The notes below the pieces were generated by a model. That model did no database searches and had not been told where the DNA came from. It worked only from the letters and a program-made list of their open reading frames with translations. Of a stretch of 64,000 nt of DNA, positions 29,836 to 38,719 are shown one piece after another (within the stretch, counting starts at the first letter, position 1; each line of letters begins with the position of its first letter). This stretch comes from Bordetella bronchialis. GTDB taxonomy: Bacteria; Pseudomonadota; Gammaproteobacteria; Burkholderiales; Burkholderiaceae_B. The translations under genes were made by a program, and so were the position numbers. The DNA is taken from contig NZ_CP016170.1 of assembly GCF_001676705.1 (NCBI RefSeq), forward strand, positions 1-64,000, in the 5' to 3' direction.

Positions 29836-30933
29836 TTATTCCACCGCCGCGTAGCGGCGTAGCGCCTGCGGGTCGGGGTCGAAGCCCAGGCCCGGCACAT
29901 CGGGGACCCGCACCGCGCCGTCGCGCGGCAAGGTCGCGCCGCCGGAAAGCTCCACCGGCATCTCGCAATAGAAGCGTTCCAGTATGGGGTCGGTCCGTAT
30001 GGTCGCCAGTACGTGCATCGTGGCCAGCAGTCCCGGACCGAAATAAGCGCTGTGGGGCATCAGCCGGATGTCGCGTTGCGCGGCATCGTGCGCCACCTCC
30101 AGCAGGGCCGTGATGCCGCCGGTCTTGATCACGCTGGGCTGGGCGTAGGCAATGCCCGCGCTGTCCAGCACGCGACGGAACTCCACCGGGTTGCCGACGT
30201 TCTCGCCCATCGCCAGCGGCGTTTCGATGCAGCGCGCCAGTTCCGCCATCGCGGTGAAATCGTCGACCGGGAACAGCGGCTCTTCCAGCCACATCGGCTT
30301 GTAGTCCGCGACGTCGTGCGCGAAGCGCTCGGCCTGGCGTAGATCGAAGGGACAATTCAGGTCCACCATCAGGCCGATGTCCGGGCCGATGGCCGCGCGC
30401 GACTCCCGGACCGAAGCGACGTCGCGTTCGTGCAGCTTCACGTAGCGGTAGCCCTGGTCCACCGCGCGCGCGGCGAAGCGGGCCGCCAGGGCGGGATCCC
30501 GATAAGGCAGCAGGCTGGCGTAGGCGGGGATATCGCGCGTGCGCACGGGGCCGATCAGGGCGTGCACGGGCAGCCCGGCGGCCTTGGCCGCGATGTCCCA
30601 CAAAGCGATGTCCACCGCCGATATCGCATATTGCAGCGGGCCGGCGCGGCCGAAGTGGTAGAGCGTGCGGTTCAGCTTGTCCACGATCTGCTCGCGCTGC
30701 AGCGCGTCCTCGCCAAGGCATAGCGGTGCCGCCAGGCGGTCGATGAGCAGGCGTGTCACCGGCCAGATGCGCACGCCGAAGGCGTCGCCCCAGCCCACGA
30801 TGCCGCTGTCGGTCGTGACCTTGACCAGCAGGCTTTCCATGTTGGTGCGCGGCTTGCCGCCCAGCGGCAGCGGCGCGGCGCCGCTGTCGTAGGGGATGGC
30901 GATGGGCAGGGTTTCGATGGCGACGATTTTCAT
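29836..30933 (-). CDS. Mandelate racemase/muconate lactonizing family enzyme 1
   Basis: This 365-aa enolase-superfamily enzyme has a capping domain followed by a TIM barrel with metal ligands in MVDLN (Asp), WLEEP (Glu) and GENVG (Glu), and the barrel-end His in MPHSAYFG. At the usual K-x-K catalytic site this protein has K-L-H (YVKLHERD), so one acid/base residue differs. Family members dehydrate acid sugars or racemise hydroxy acids. It is 20 bp from the Bug gene and 9 bp from the hydroxyacid dehydrogenase gene, clearly one transcript. Confidence 0.92.
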   Translation of the reverse strand: MKIVAIETLPIAIPYDSGAAPLPLGGKPRTNMESLLVKVTTDSGIVGWGDAFGVRIWPVTRLLIDRLAAPLCLGEDALQREQIVDKLNRTLYHFGRAGPLQYAISAVDIALWDIAAKAAGLPVHALIGPVRTRDIPAYASLLPYRDPALAARFAARAVDQGYRYVKLHERDVASVRESRAAIGPDIGLMVDLNCPFDLRQAERFAHDVADYKPMWLEEPLFPVDDFTAMAELARCIETPLAMGENVGNPVEFRRVLDSAGIAYAQPSVIKTGGITALLEVAHDAAQRDIRLMPHSAYFGPGLLATMHVLATIRTDPILERFYCEMPVELSGGATLPRDGAVRVPDVPGLGFDPDPQALRRYAAVE

Positions 30934-30942
30934 GGCGTGTCC

Positions 30943-31989
30943 TCAGGTGGCGCGCGTGCCGCCATCGGCGCGGCGTGCGGCCGGCGTGGCGTCGTTGTCG
31001 AACGGTTCGCCGTTCAGCCAGTGCATGAAGTTGCGCAGGAATATTTCGGTGAATCGCGCCGCATTGCCGGGCGATGCGCCGCAGTTGTGCGGCGATAGCC
31101 AGGTGTGGGGCGCGTTCCACAGCGGCGATCCGGCGGGCAGCGGTTCGGTGGCGAAGACATCCAGGTAGGCAGACCGCAGGCGGCCCTGGTGCAGCGCGGC
31201 AGCCAATGCGGCCTCGTCCAGGAGTTCGCCACGGCCGATATTGGCGACGCCCGCGTGGGCGGGAAGCAGCGCGATGCGGCGCGCATCCAGCAAGTGGCGC
31301 GTCTCGGGTGTCAGGGGACACGCCAGCACCAGCCAATCGCAGGCGGGCAGCAGCTCGTCTAGGACGTCCGGGCGGCAGATACGGTCGAAGTGCGGCACGG
31401 GCGCTGCGCCGCGCCGTACGCCTATGGTCGTCAGGCCCACGGCCTTGAGCAGCCGGCCGATCTCGCGGCCGATGGGGCCAAGGCCGACGATGATGGCGGT
31501 CTGTTCGTGCAGGTCGCGCGCCATCTGCGCGGCGGTCAGCGGCCGCCAGCGGCGTTCGCCCTGCGCGGCCAGCCAATGGGTGAACCCGCGCGCCTGCGCC
31601 AGAATGGCGCCGACGACGGTTTGCGCGATGGGCAGGGCATTGCCGCCCGACGACGTGGTCAGCCGCACGGCGCGGCGCAGCGTGGGCTGGTATAGCGGAT
31701 TATCGATGCCGGCCGAGCCGACATGCAGCCACTCGGCCCGCGGCGCCGCATCGAAGACGTCGAAAAAGGCGCGGCCCGCGGCCGGGTTTCCGCCGGTCAG
31801 CAGGTCGCGCGAATAGTAGGCCAGCCGTATCGCGGCCTGCTCGTCCGCGGCCAGGGCCCGCCCCGGCTCGGCCGGCGCGACGACCAGGCGCAGCACGTGG
31901 CCCGCCGCGCGAGCCAGGGCGGACAGGCGCTCGCCCAGTTCGTCGTGCACGGATTGCGATATCAACAGCCCGACCGCTTCGTTGCTCAT
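30943..31989 (-). CDS. D-isomer-specific 2-hydroxyacid dehydrogenase
   Basis: This 348-aa NAD(P)-dependent 2-hydroxyacid dehydrogenase has the Rossmann motif GLGPIGREIGRLL, the active-site Arg in IGRGELLDE, Glu in DVFATEPLP and His in LSPHNCGASPG. It interconverts a 2-hydroxy and 2-oxo acid. ATG 31989 is preceded by AAGGAGGCGACAT on its strand. Placed between two enolase-superfamily genes, it probably acts on the 2-keto-3-deoxy product or the starting acid sugar. Confidence 0.9.
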   Translation of the reverse strand: MSNEAVGLLISQSVHDELGERLSALARAAGHVLRLVVAPAEPGRALAADEQAAIRLAYYSRDLLTGGNPAAGRAFFDVFDAAPRAEWLHVGSAGIDNPLYQPTLRRAVRLTTSSGGNALPIAQTVVGAILAQARGFTHWLAAQGERRWRPLTAAQMARDLHEQTAIIVGLGPIGREIGRLLKAVGLTTIGVRRGAAPVPHFDRICRPDVLDELLPACDWLVLACPLTPETRHLLDARRIALLPAHAGVANIGRGELLDEAALAAALHQGRLRSAYLDVFATEPLPAGSPLWNAPHTWLSPHNCGASPGNAARFTEIFLRNFMHWLNGEPFDNDATPAARRADGGTRAT

Positions 31990-32030
31990 GTCGCCTCCTT
32001 GTAGGCGTAGGGCCGGCCCGATCGCGCGGA

Positions 32031-33197
32031 TCACCGCTCGACGACCGCGTGCCGGCCCGGATAGACGTGCAGCGCGGCCGGGTCCGCATCGATGCCGATG
32101 CCGGGCGCGTCGTCCAGCGCGATGGTTCCGTCCACCGGTTGCGGAAAGCCCGGGGCGCCCAGCGTGCGCAGGGGATTGGGATTGGCGTCCAGTTCCAGGA
32201 CGCCGTCCCCGCCCGCGGCGCACAGTACGTGCGCGGCCAGCGCGGCGCCGATGTGGGAGCCGAAGGCGTGGGGACAATAGCGCTTGCCGCGCGCCAGTGC
32301 CTCTCGGGCCAAGGGCAACACCTGGCTGACGCCGCCCCATTTGCCCAGATCGGGCTGCACCACGTCCAGCCAGTCGAAGGCGTCGTGGAAGGCCTCTCGC
32401 GCCAGCAGGTTTTCGCCGGCGGCCAGGCGGTGGCCGGCATCGCGCAGCGCCCGCCATTCCGCGGCCGGCCTTTCCGGGCCGATGGGCTCTTCCACCCACT
32501 GCAGCGGCAGGGCGCGGATGCGTTGCAGCGCATGCCGGGCCTGCGCCACGTCCCAGCCGCAGTTGGCGTCTATCATCGCGCTCTCGCCGGGGGCCAGGCG
32601 GTCCACGGTGCGCGCCAGGTCGTCGAGCGCGCGGTCGTCGGCGAAGCCGGCCTTGAACTTGAATGCGCGGAAGCCGCGGGCGCGCAGCGCATCGAGCGCG
32701 TCCGGCGCGATCGACGGCGATACGCCGCTGGCGTACACGGGCAGGCGCCGCGCGTCGCCGCCCAGCAGGCGGTAGAGCGGCACGCCCCGCAGCCGCGCGG
32801 CCAGGTCCCACAAGGCGCAATCCAGCCCGGCCAGTACGTGCGCGATGGGGCCCGGCTCGCCCGCCAGGCGCAGCATGGGCAGCATGGCTTCCCGCAGTGC
32901 GCCGAGCAAATCCGGAATGGACGCCACTGTCTGGCCGACCACCCTGGGCGCCACCAGCTGTTCCAGGATGGTGGCGCGGTGATAGGCGCCGAAAGGCGGA
33001 TGGCCGCTCCAGATCTCGCCCCAGCCATGTTGCCCCGACTCGTCTTCCACCTTGATCAGCGCCGAGGTGCGCTGCGTCGATGTGCCGAAGGAGGACCGCA
33101 CCGCGGGGGGCGCGTCGTCCTGGAAGACGTACACATGGATGCGGGCGATGTGAAGCGGACCGTGCGGGACCGCGGCGGTAGAGCTGGCGGAGGCCAT
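32031..33197 (-). CDS. Mandelate racemase/muconate lactonizing family enzyme 2
   Basis: This second enolase-superfamily enzyme of 388 aa has complete motifs: K-F-K (FRAFKFKAGF), Asp in MIDANCGW, Glu in WVEEPIGPE, Glu in LAAGENLL, Asp in VQPDLGKWGG and His in CPHAFGSHIGAAL. Thus, unlike enzyme 1, it keeps K-x-K. The start at 33197 is selected because upstream residues are not family-like. The pair may act on the two epimers or on consecutive acid-sugar intermediates. Confidence 0.92.
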   Translation of the reverse strand: MASASSTAAVPHGPLHIARIHVYVFQDDAPPAVRSSFGTSTQRTSALIKVEDESGQHGWGEIWSGHPPFGAYHRATILEQLVAPRVVGQTVASIPDLLGALREAMLPMLRLAGEPGPIAHVLAGLDCALWDLAARLRGVPLYRLLGGDARRLPVYASGVSPSIAPDALDALRARGFRAFKFKAGFADDRALDDLARTVDRLAPGESAMIDANCGWDVAQARHALQRIRALPLQWVEEPIGPERPAAEWRALRDAGHRLAAGENLLAREAFHDAFDWLDVVQPDLGKWGGVSQVLPLAREALARGKRYCPHAFGSHIGAALAAHVLCAAGGDGVLELDANPNPLRTLGAPGFPQPVDGTIALDDAPGIGIDADPAALHVYPGRHAVVER

Positions 33198-33211
33198 CGG
33201 ATGTCCTGCGT

Positions 33212-34183
33212 TCAACGGTTGGTCAGGCCTGGCGAGCGCGCCACGACCCCGGCCCAAAGCTGCGACTGGGCCTGCCATTCTTTCTGGAAATCGGCGCTCG
33301 AACCGCCGCCAGGCTGCAGTCCGCCGCCGCGCAGCGCCGCCTGGATGCCGGGGTCGGCAAGCGCTTTGTTCAGGGCGGCGTTCAGGCGCTCCACCCGTTC
33401 CGGGGGCACCTGGATGCGGGCGAACATGCCGGCCCACGAGGAGATCTCCATGCCCGGCACGCCGGCCTCGGCCATCGTCGGGACATCCGGATAGGCGGGC
33501 GACCGCGCGTGTCCGGTCGTGGCCAGGCGGCGCACGCGGCCGCTACTGACGAAGGGCTCCGTGACGGCCTGGGTTTCGATCAGCATGTCGGCGTTGCCCG
33601 ATGCGACGCCCAGCGCCGCCGCCGGGCTGCCGTTGAAGGGAACCTGGTAGATGTCGGCGCCGGTCTGCTGCTTGAGTACCTCGGTGGCCAGCTGCGCGGC
33701 GCTGCCCGGGCCGCTATTGGCGGCGACCAGGGCGCCGGGCTTTTGCCTGGCGCGCGCGATCAAGGCCGCCATGGAATCGATGCCGGTGTCGCTGCGGACG
33801 ATCAGGAAGAAGTCGGTCGAGTAGATCTTGCCGACGGCCTTCAGGTCCTTCAGCACGTCCACGGCCTGCCGCGGATAGACATGCGGGTTGATGGCCATGG
33901 TGCTGCCGGCGGCCACCAGGACCGTATAGCCGTCGGGCGGGTTTTTCAGCACCTCCTGCGCGGCGATCTGGCCATTGGCGCCCGGGCGGTTCTCCACCAC
34001 GACGGGCTGGCCCAGCGCCTGCGCCATGGACGAGGCGATGGCGCGCGCGCCGGTGTCCGGGGTAGAGCCTGCCGGCGAGGCGATTACCAAAGTGATGGGC
34101 CGCGTGGGAAAGTCCTGTGCGGCGGCATGGGCGGCGGCGAGGCATGCCGGCAGGCATGCAAGGAGGGTAAGCAGTCGGCGCAT
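33212..34183 (-). CDS. Bug-family tripartite tricarboxylate receptor
   Basis: This 323-aa periplasmic receptor has a signal peptide ending AHAAAQDFPT; landmarks PITLVIASPAGSTPDTGAR, VENRPGANGQIAAQ, and VPPERVERLN near the C terminus. It is the first gene of the leftward operon and is divergent from the LysR gene at 34404. Having a second Bug at the other end of the operon suggests two related ligands, for example epimers. Confidence 0.93.
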   Translation of the reverse strand: MRRLLTLLACLPACLAAAHAAAQDFPTRPITLVIASPAGSTPDTGARAIASSMAQALGQPVVVENRPGANGQIAAQEVLKNPPDGYTVLVAAGSTMAINPHVYPRQAVDVLKDLKAVGKIYSTDFFLIVRSDTGIDSMAALIARARQKPGALVAANSGPGSAAQLATEVLKQQTGADIYQVPFNGSPAAALGVASGNADMLIETQAVTEPFVSSGRVRRLATTGHARSPAYPDVPTMAEAGVPGMEISSWAGMFARIQVPPERVERLNAALNKALADPGIQAALRGGGLQPGGGSSADFQKEWQAQSQLWAGVVARSPGLTNR

Positions 34184-34273
34184 GATGTCTCCTTGCCGGC
34201 ACGTCGCGCGCTCCGGCTGGGGCGCGTCGCGTGGCGGTCGGTGATAGGTGGATGGTAGGAAGATCGCCGGCGA

Positions 34274-34297
34274 TGGTCTAATACCAAAATGGTCCTG
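34274..34297. promoter_or_regulatory. Operator candidate between Bug operon and LysR
   Basis: TGGT-CTAAT-ACCA followed by AAAATGGTCC gives overlapping short inverted repeats in the most AT-rich part of the 220-bp divergent intergenic region. It is a reasonable LysR-box candidate for the operon read leftward from 34183. The rest of the gap shows nothing else. Confidence 0.35.
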
Positions 34298-34403
34298 CGC
34301 GATACGCGACGCGTTTCACCGCACGCGGCGGGCACCATAACGGCAGGCGCTGGCAGCGTTGCCGCGCGGCGCAACACCCCCGTACAGAGGACCGCCCACC
34401 GCC

Positions 34404-35321
34404 ATGTCCACCCGCGCATCCAACCTGGACCTACGCATGGTGCAGCAATTCCTGGCCGTGGCCGAAACGCTGAGTTTCCGCAAGGCGGCCGAGCAGATGC
34501 ATATGGCGCAGCCGCCGCTCAGCCAGGCCATCATGCGGCTGGAATCGCTGCTGCAGGCCCGCTTGTTCGAGCGCTCGCCGCGCGGGGTGCGGCTGACGCC
34601 GGCCGGCGAAGTCTTCAAGATGGAAGCCGTGCGTCTGTTGAACCAGGCCAGCCGTGCGCTGGAGCGCACGCAGCGCGCGGGGCGCGGCGAATTGGGCACC
34701 GTGCACGTGGGCTTCATCGGACCTGCCATGATCGCCCTGCTGCCCAAGGTCATCCTGGCTTTCCGCGAGCGCTTCGCCGGTGTGGATCTGGCGCTGCACG
34801 AAGGCAGTTCCATGCAGGTCGCCGGCATGATCAATTCCGACACCGTCGATATCGGCTTCCTGGTGACGCCCGCCGAACTGGCGCCCGATGTCGAGACGGA
34901 GGTCATCGTGGTCGATACGCTGGTGGCGGTCCTGCCGGCCGGCCACAGGCTGAGCGGCGCTTCCTGCATACGGCTGGAGGATCTGGCGGACGACGCCTTC
35001 GTGCTGTTCTCCGCGCAAGGCGTGCCGACGCTGTCCTCGCGCATCGCGTCGCTATGCCGCCAGGCAGGCTTCGAGCCCCGCATCGCGCAGGAAGCCGTGC
35101 AGATTTCGACGGTGCTGGGATTGGCGGCGGGCGGCCTGGGCGTGTCCATTCTGCCCGGCTCCATCGGCGCGATGGCCACCGGGGCCGTGGTCTGCAAGCC
35201 TATCGTCGCGGATGCCGAGCTGCTGCGCGTGAAGATCCACGCGGCCTATCGCCCCGACCGGCTCAGCGACGCGGCGCACGCCTTTTTGATGACGGCCCGG
35301 CTGCACGCCGACCGCCCGTGA
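34404..35321 (+). CDS. LysR-family transcriptional regulator
   Basis: This LysR regulator of 305 aa has an HTH at LSFRKAAEQMHMAQPPLSQAIMRLE, typical of the CatR/CbbR-like subgroup. ATG 34404 (MSTRASNLDLRMVQQF) is preferred over 34359, whose extra 15 residues are unlike the family. It is divergent from the sugar-acid operon and convergent with the quinone reductase gene (25 bp apart). It probably activates the divergent operon. Confidence 0.9.
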   Translation: MSTRASNLDLRMVQQFLAVAETLSFRKAAEQMHMAQPPLSQAIMRLESLLQARLFERSPRGVRLTPAGEVFKMEAVRLLNQASRALERTQRAGRGELGTVHVGFIGPAMIALLPKVILAFRERFAGVDLALHEGSSMQVAGMINSDTVDIGFLVTPAELAPDVETEVIVVDTLVAVLPAGHRLSGASCIRLEDLADDAFVLFSAQGVPTLSSRIASLCRQAGFEPRIAQEAVQISTVLGLAAGGLGVSILPGSIGAMATGAVVCKPIVADAELLRVKIHAAYRPDRLSDAAHAFLMTARLHADRP

Positions 35322-35346
35322 CGCCTGGCCCCCGGCGCCGCGCGCG

Positions 35347-36348
35347 TCAAGGCGCCGCGCTGGCGGGCACCAGTACCAGCCTGCCGCGGGCGGTGCGCGC
35401 TTCCAGCTGGCGCAGGGCGTCCTGTACCTGGTCCAGCGGCATTACGGTGGCCGGCGGCGCGGCCAGCTGGCCGGCCTCGTACAGGCGGAAGATTTCGTGG
35501 ATGCAATGGCGCATCTCGTCGGGCGCCTTCTTGCGGTAGTCGCTGACCTGTACGCCGCTCACTTCCATGTTCTTCAGCATGACGTAATTGACCTTCAGCG
35601 TGGGGATGCGGCCTGCCGCGAAACCGATGACGACATAGCGGCCGCGCCACGCCACCGCGCGGATCGCCGCGTCGAAAATATCGCCGCCCAGGGGGTCCAG
35701 GACGATATCGGCGCCCTTGCCGCCGTTGGCCGCGTGCACCTGGGCGCGCAGGCTGTCGCGCAGGTCCGCCGCCGACAGGTCGATGACGGCATCGGCGCCC
35801 GCGCGCCGCACGGCGTCCGACTTGGCCGGGTTGCTGACGGCGGCCAGCACGCGCAGGCCGTACGCCTTGGCCAGCTGTACCGCGGCCAGGCCCACCGCGC
35901 CGGTGGCGCCCAGCACCAGCACCGTCTCGCCGGCCTTGGCGCGGCCCCGCTCGCACAGCGCGAACCAGGCGGTATCGAAGCCCAGCGACATGGCGGCCGC
36001 ATCGATGAAGGACAGCGTGCCGGGCAGGCGGAAACAGCTGGCCGCCGGGACGGCGATTTTCTCCGCATAGCCGCCGTGTTCGGCCAGGGTGAGCACGCGG
36101 TCGCCCGGTTTCAGGTCCGCGACGCCGGCGCCCACGGCGCTGACAATGCCCGTGGGCAGTTTGCCCGGCGAGAACGGCCGTTCCGGCAGGAACTGGTATT
36201 TGCCGGCCACGACCAGCGTATCGACGAAGTTGGCGGCGATGGCCTGGATGTCGACCACCACCTGTCCCGCGGCCGGCGCGGGGTCGGCCACGGTCTCCAT
36301 GCGCAATTGCTCGATCGCGCCGAATTCCCTCAGGATAGCTGCCTGCAT
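35347..36348 (-). CDS. NADPH:quinone oxidoreductase-like MDR protein
   Basis: This 333-aa MDR enzyme has a GroES-like N terminus (FVDTLVVAGKYQFLPERPFSPG) and nucleotide site ETVLVLGATGAVGLAAVQLAKAYG, with no zinc cluster, as in quinone reductase/crotonyl-CoA-reductase-like proteins. It ends the leftward set that includes a thioesterase and acyl-CoA ligase, so reduction of an enoyl-CoA or quinone-like intermediate is possible. It is distinct in sequence from the MDR at 25721. Confidence 0.9.
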   Translation of the reverse strand: MQAAILREFGAIEQLRMETVADPAPAAGQVVVDIQAIAANFVDTLVVAGKYQFLPERPFSPGKLPTGIVSAVGAGVADLKPGDRVLTLAEHGGYAEKIAVPAASCFRLPGTLSFIDAAAMSLGFDTAWFALCERGRAKAGETVLVLGATGAVGLAAVQLAKAYGLRVLAAVSNPAKSDAVRRAGADAVIDLSAADLRDSLRAQVHAANGGKGADIVLDPLGGDIFDAAIRAVAWRGRYVVIGFAAGRIPTLKVNYVMLKNMEVSGVQVSDYRKKAPDEMRHCIHEIFRLYEAGQLAAPPATVMPLDQVQDALRQLEARTARGRLVLVPASAAP

Positions 36349-36386
36349 GGTGCGGATCCTATGGTTGAATGCGCGGCACCGCGTGC

Positions 36387-36860
36387 CTACGCGGTGCCGC
36401 CGGTGTCCAGCGTGCTGAAAGTGCCGCGCCCCACGGCGCAGGGCGCCGCGCCGGGCGCGTGGGAGATCTCGACATCGGCGCGCGCGATGGCGCGGCCCAA
36501 CCGCAGGACCTTGGCGGTGGCGTACAGGTCGGCGCCCGGGGCGGGTTTCAGGTAATCGATGCGCAGGTCCACGGTGGGTGCCATGCGGCCGGTCTGCACG
36601 GCGACCGAGGCATGCGCCGCCATGTCTATCAAGGCCGCGATGACGCCGCCGTGTATGTTTTCCGAGCCCGCCGCGCGGCGCAGCGCGGGACGATAGGGCA
36701 GCCGGATCACGACGACCCCGGTGTCGGCGTCGACGGACACGGCCTCCGGGTTGAGCAGCGCATGGAAAGGCGGATGGGCCAGCTCGTGGCGCAGGCGCTG
36801 CAGCAGCGCCTGCGCGCGTTCGGCGCCGGCGGCGGCCAAGTCGGGCGCGGGCGCGTTCAT
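36387..36860 (-). CDS. PaaI-type hotdog thioesterase
   Basis: This 157-aa hotdog-fold acyl-CoA thioesterase shows the PaaI signature HGGVIAALIDMAAHAS with a strand VVIRLPYRPALRRAAGSENIHGG before it. It hydrolyses aryl- or acyl-CoA esters, often to relieve CoA sequestration. Its start codon overlaps the stop of the acyl-CoA ligase gene by 4 bp (ATGA), indicating translational coupling. Confidence 0.92.
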   Translation of the reverse strand: MNAPAPDLAAAGAERAQALLQRLRHELAHPPFHALLNPEAVSVDADTGVVVIRLPYRPALRRAAGSENIHGGVIAALIDMAAHASVAVQTGRMAPTVDLRIDYLKPAPGADLYATAKVLRLGRAIARADVEISHAPGAAPCAVGRGTFSTLDTGGTA

Positions 36861-38581
36861 GGCGCCGGCTTCGCCGCGACCGGCGGCGACGGCAAGGAGG
36901 ACGGCGCCGCCGCTGGCGCGCCGCCCTGCCAGCGTACCGCGCGCGGCGCCAGGCGGCCGGCGCGCACGTCTTCCACCAGATCGCGCTTGAAGATCTTGCC
37001 GCTGGCGGTCAGCGGGATTTCCGGCAGTTCGATGTAGTACTCCGGCATGTCGTAGCGCGACAGGCCGCAGGCGTCCAGGTGGGACAGCATCGCTTCGCCC
37101 GACAGGCTGGCGCCGGGCTTGAGCATGACCGCCAGGCAGACCTTTTCGCCCAGGCGGGCATCCGGCACGGGCAGCACCGCGGCGCGCGCAACGGCAGCGT
37201 GCTGCATGGCCAGGTTCTCGATGCGCGCGGGATAGATGTTGTGTCCGCCGCGGATGATCAGGTCTTTCTTGCGGCCCGTGATCACCAGATAGCCGTCGGC
37301 GTCCAGGCGTCCCACGTCGCCCGTCATGAACCAGCCGTGCGAATTGAATGCGCTCTCGGTGGCCTTCTGGTTGTCGAAGTACCCCAGCATCAGGCTGGCG
37401 CCGCGCCCGCCGATCTGGCCGGTCTCGCCGATGGGGACTTCCTGGTCGGGGTCTTCGGTCGACCAGATTTTGACTTCGTAGCTGGCGCAGGCGCGGCCGG
37501 AGGTCTCGATGATGCGTTGCGGGTCGTCGCCGGGCAGCGTGTAGTGATGCGAGCAGGCTTCGGTCATGCCGTAGCCGCTTTGCGGCGTGACGCCGTAGCG
37601 CAGCAATTCCGCCACGACATCCTTGGGTGCCGACGCGCCGGAGATGCGGAAGCCCTGCAAGTTGCCCACCCGCGACAGGCCGCGCGATTTCAGCTCCGCC
37701 AGCAGGTCGACCGCATGCGTGGGCACGCCGAAGAGAAAGCTCGCGCCGGTGTCCAGCAGGCGGTCCAGCACACTGGCGCCACGCGGCAGGTCGTGCACCA
37801 CGAGTTCGCCGCCGGTGGCCAGCGCGCTGATCAGCGCGCCCAGGCCCAGGTTGTGGCTGAGCGGACTCATGGTGTAGATGACGGAACTGGGCCCGAACGA
37901 CCAGTCCTTGGCGATTTCGCGGGCATTCGCCAGCAGCGTGTTGTCGCTGTGCATGACGCCCTTGGGCGCGCCCGTCGTGCCCGATGTGAAGGCCAGGTAC
38001 ACCAGCCGGTCGGGCTCGGTGGACCAGGCGTCGTCGGCGGTGGGCGTGCCGGCGTCGAACAGCGCGCCGGCCGGCCGCTGGTCCACCGTGGGCAGTGCGA
38101 TGACGTGGCGCAGGCTGGGCACCCGGGCCAGCAGGCTGAAGATATCGTTGCGATCGGCATCGGCGCCATAGCCGATTTCGCCGATGAAGGCGGCGGCGCT
38201 GACGCTTTCCATCAATGCCAGCACGTCCGGCGCGGTGTGGTCGCGGTGCAGCGAGGGGCAGCAGGCGTAGCCGTTGCGCGAGCAGGCCAGCAGCGCAATC
38301 GCGGTTTCGACGCGGCTGGACATCCAGACGCCGACGCGTTGGCCGGCACGCACGCCGGCGGCCTGCAGCGTCGCGGCCAGGCGATCCGCGGCGGCGATCA
38401 GCTCCGCATACGTCAGGCGCAAGCCCCGGTCGCGCACCGCCCAGGCGTCCGGCGCGGCCCGGGCGTGGCGCCGGGCCGCCATGTATATCGTTTCGTCCCG
38501 CCAGTAGCCCGCTGCGTAGAACGCCGCCATCCGCTCGGCGCTCAGCAGGGTCAGTACGGTGTTGATGGAAGGCTTGGTCAA
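36857..38581 (-). CDS. AMP-binding acyl-CoA synthetase
   Basis: This 574-aa ANL-superfamily ligase converts a carboxylic acid to its CoA thioester through an adenylate. Motifs: P-loop FTSGTTGAPKGV, SGYGMTEA, TGDVGRLDADGYLVITGRKKD, and the C-terminal catalytic Lys in ASGKIFKRD. The C terminus has a ~30-aa Ala/Pro-rich tail. Coupled with a thioesterase and close to a CoxG/CoxLMS set, it may activate an aromatic or heteroaromatic acid. Confidence 0.93.
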   Translation of the reverse strand: MTKPSINTVLTLLSAERMAAFYAAGYWRDETIYMAARRHARAAPDAWAVRDRGLRLTYAELIAAADRLAATLQAAGVRAGQRVGVWMSSRVETAIALLACSRNGYACCPSLHRDHTAPDVLALMESVSAAAFIGEIGYGADADRNDIFSLLARVPSLRHVIALPTVDQRPAGALFDAGTPTADDAWSTEPDRLVYLAFTSGTTGAPKGVMHSDNTLLANAREIAKDWSFGPSSVIYTMSPLSHNLGLGALISALATGGELVVHDLPRGASVLDRLLDTGASFLFGVPTHAVDLLAELKSRGLSRVGNLQGFRISGASAPKDVVAELLRYGVTPQSGYGMTEACSHHYTLPGDDPQRIIETSGRACASYEVKIWSTEDPDQEVPIGETGQIGGRGASLMLGYFDNQKATESAFNSHGWFMTGDVGRLDADGYLVITGRKKDLIIRGGHNIYPARIENLAMQHAAVARAAVLPVPDARLGEKVCLAVMLKPGASLSGEAMLSHLDACGLSRYDMPEYYIELPEIPLTASGKIFKRDLVEDVRAGRLAPRAVRWQGGAPAAAPSSLPSPPVAAKPAP

Positions 38582-38651
38582 GGATCGCTCCGGCTGCAGC
38601 CCGGGCGGCCGGGGCGGTCCGCGCGTGCTACGTAAAAATCGGTATTAGTGT

Positions 38652-38663
38652 CGTTTTTTGTAC
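38652..38663. promoter_or_regulatory. TACCAAAAA-like site upstream of acyl-CoA ligase
   Basis: On the minus strand GTACAAAAAACG resembles the sites at 39544-39574, 43474-43504 and 45731-45744. It lies about 75 bp upstream of the ligase start, a plausible operator or UP-like position. Confidence 0.3.
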
Positions 38664-38719
38664 TCGCTTGGCGCGCGTGGGCGCCGGCGCGTGACGCCGG
38701 CGCGGGCACGCCGGTCCCG

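Noticed and set aside
29816..31576. N-terminal half of a 913-residue frame ending in the Bug gene
   Set aside because: Only the last 326 residues are family-like with a signal peptide; the rest is a shadow of the enolase-superfamily and dehydrogenase genes.
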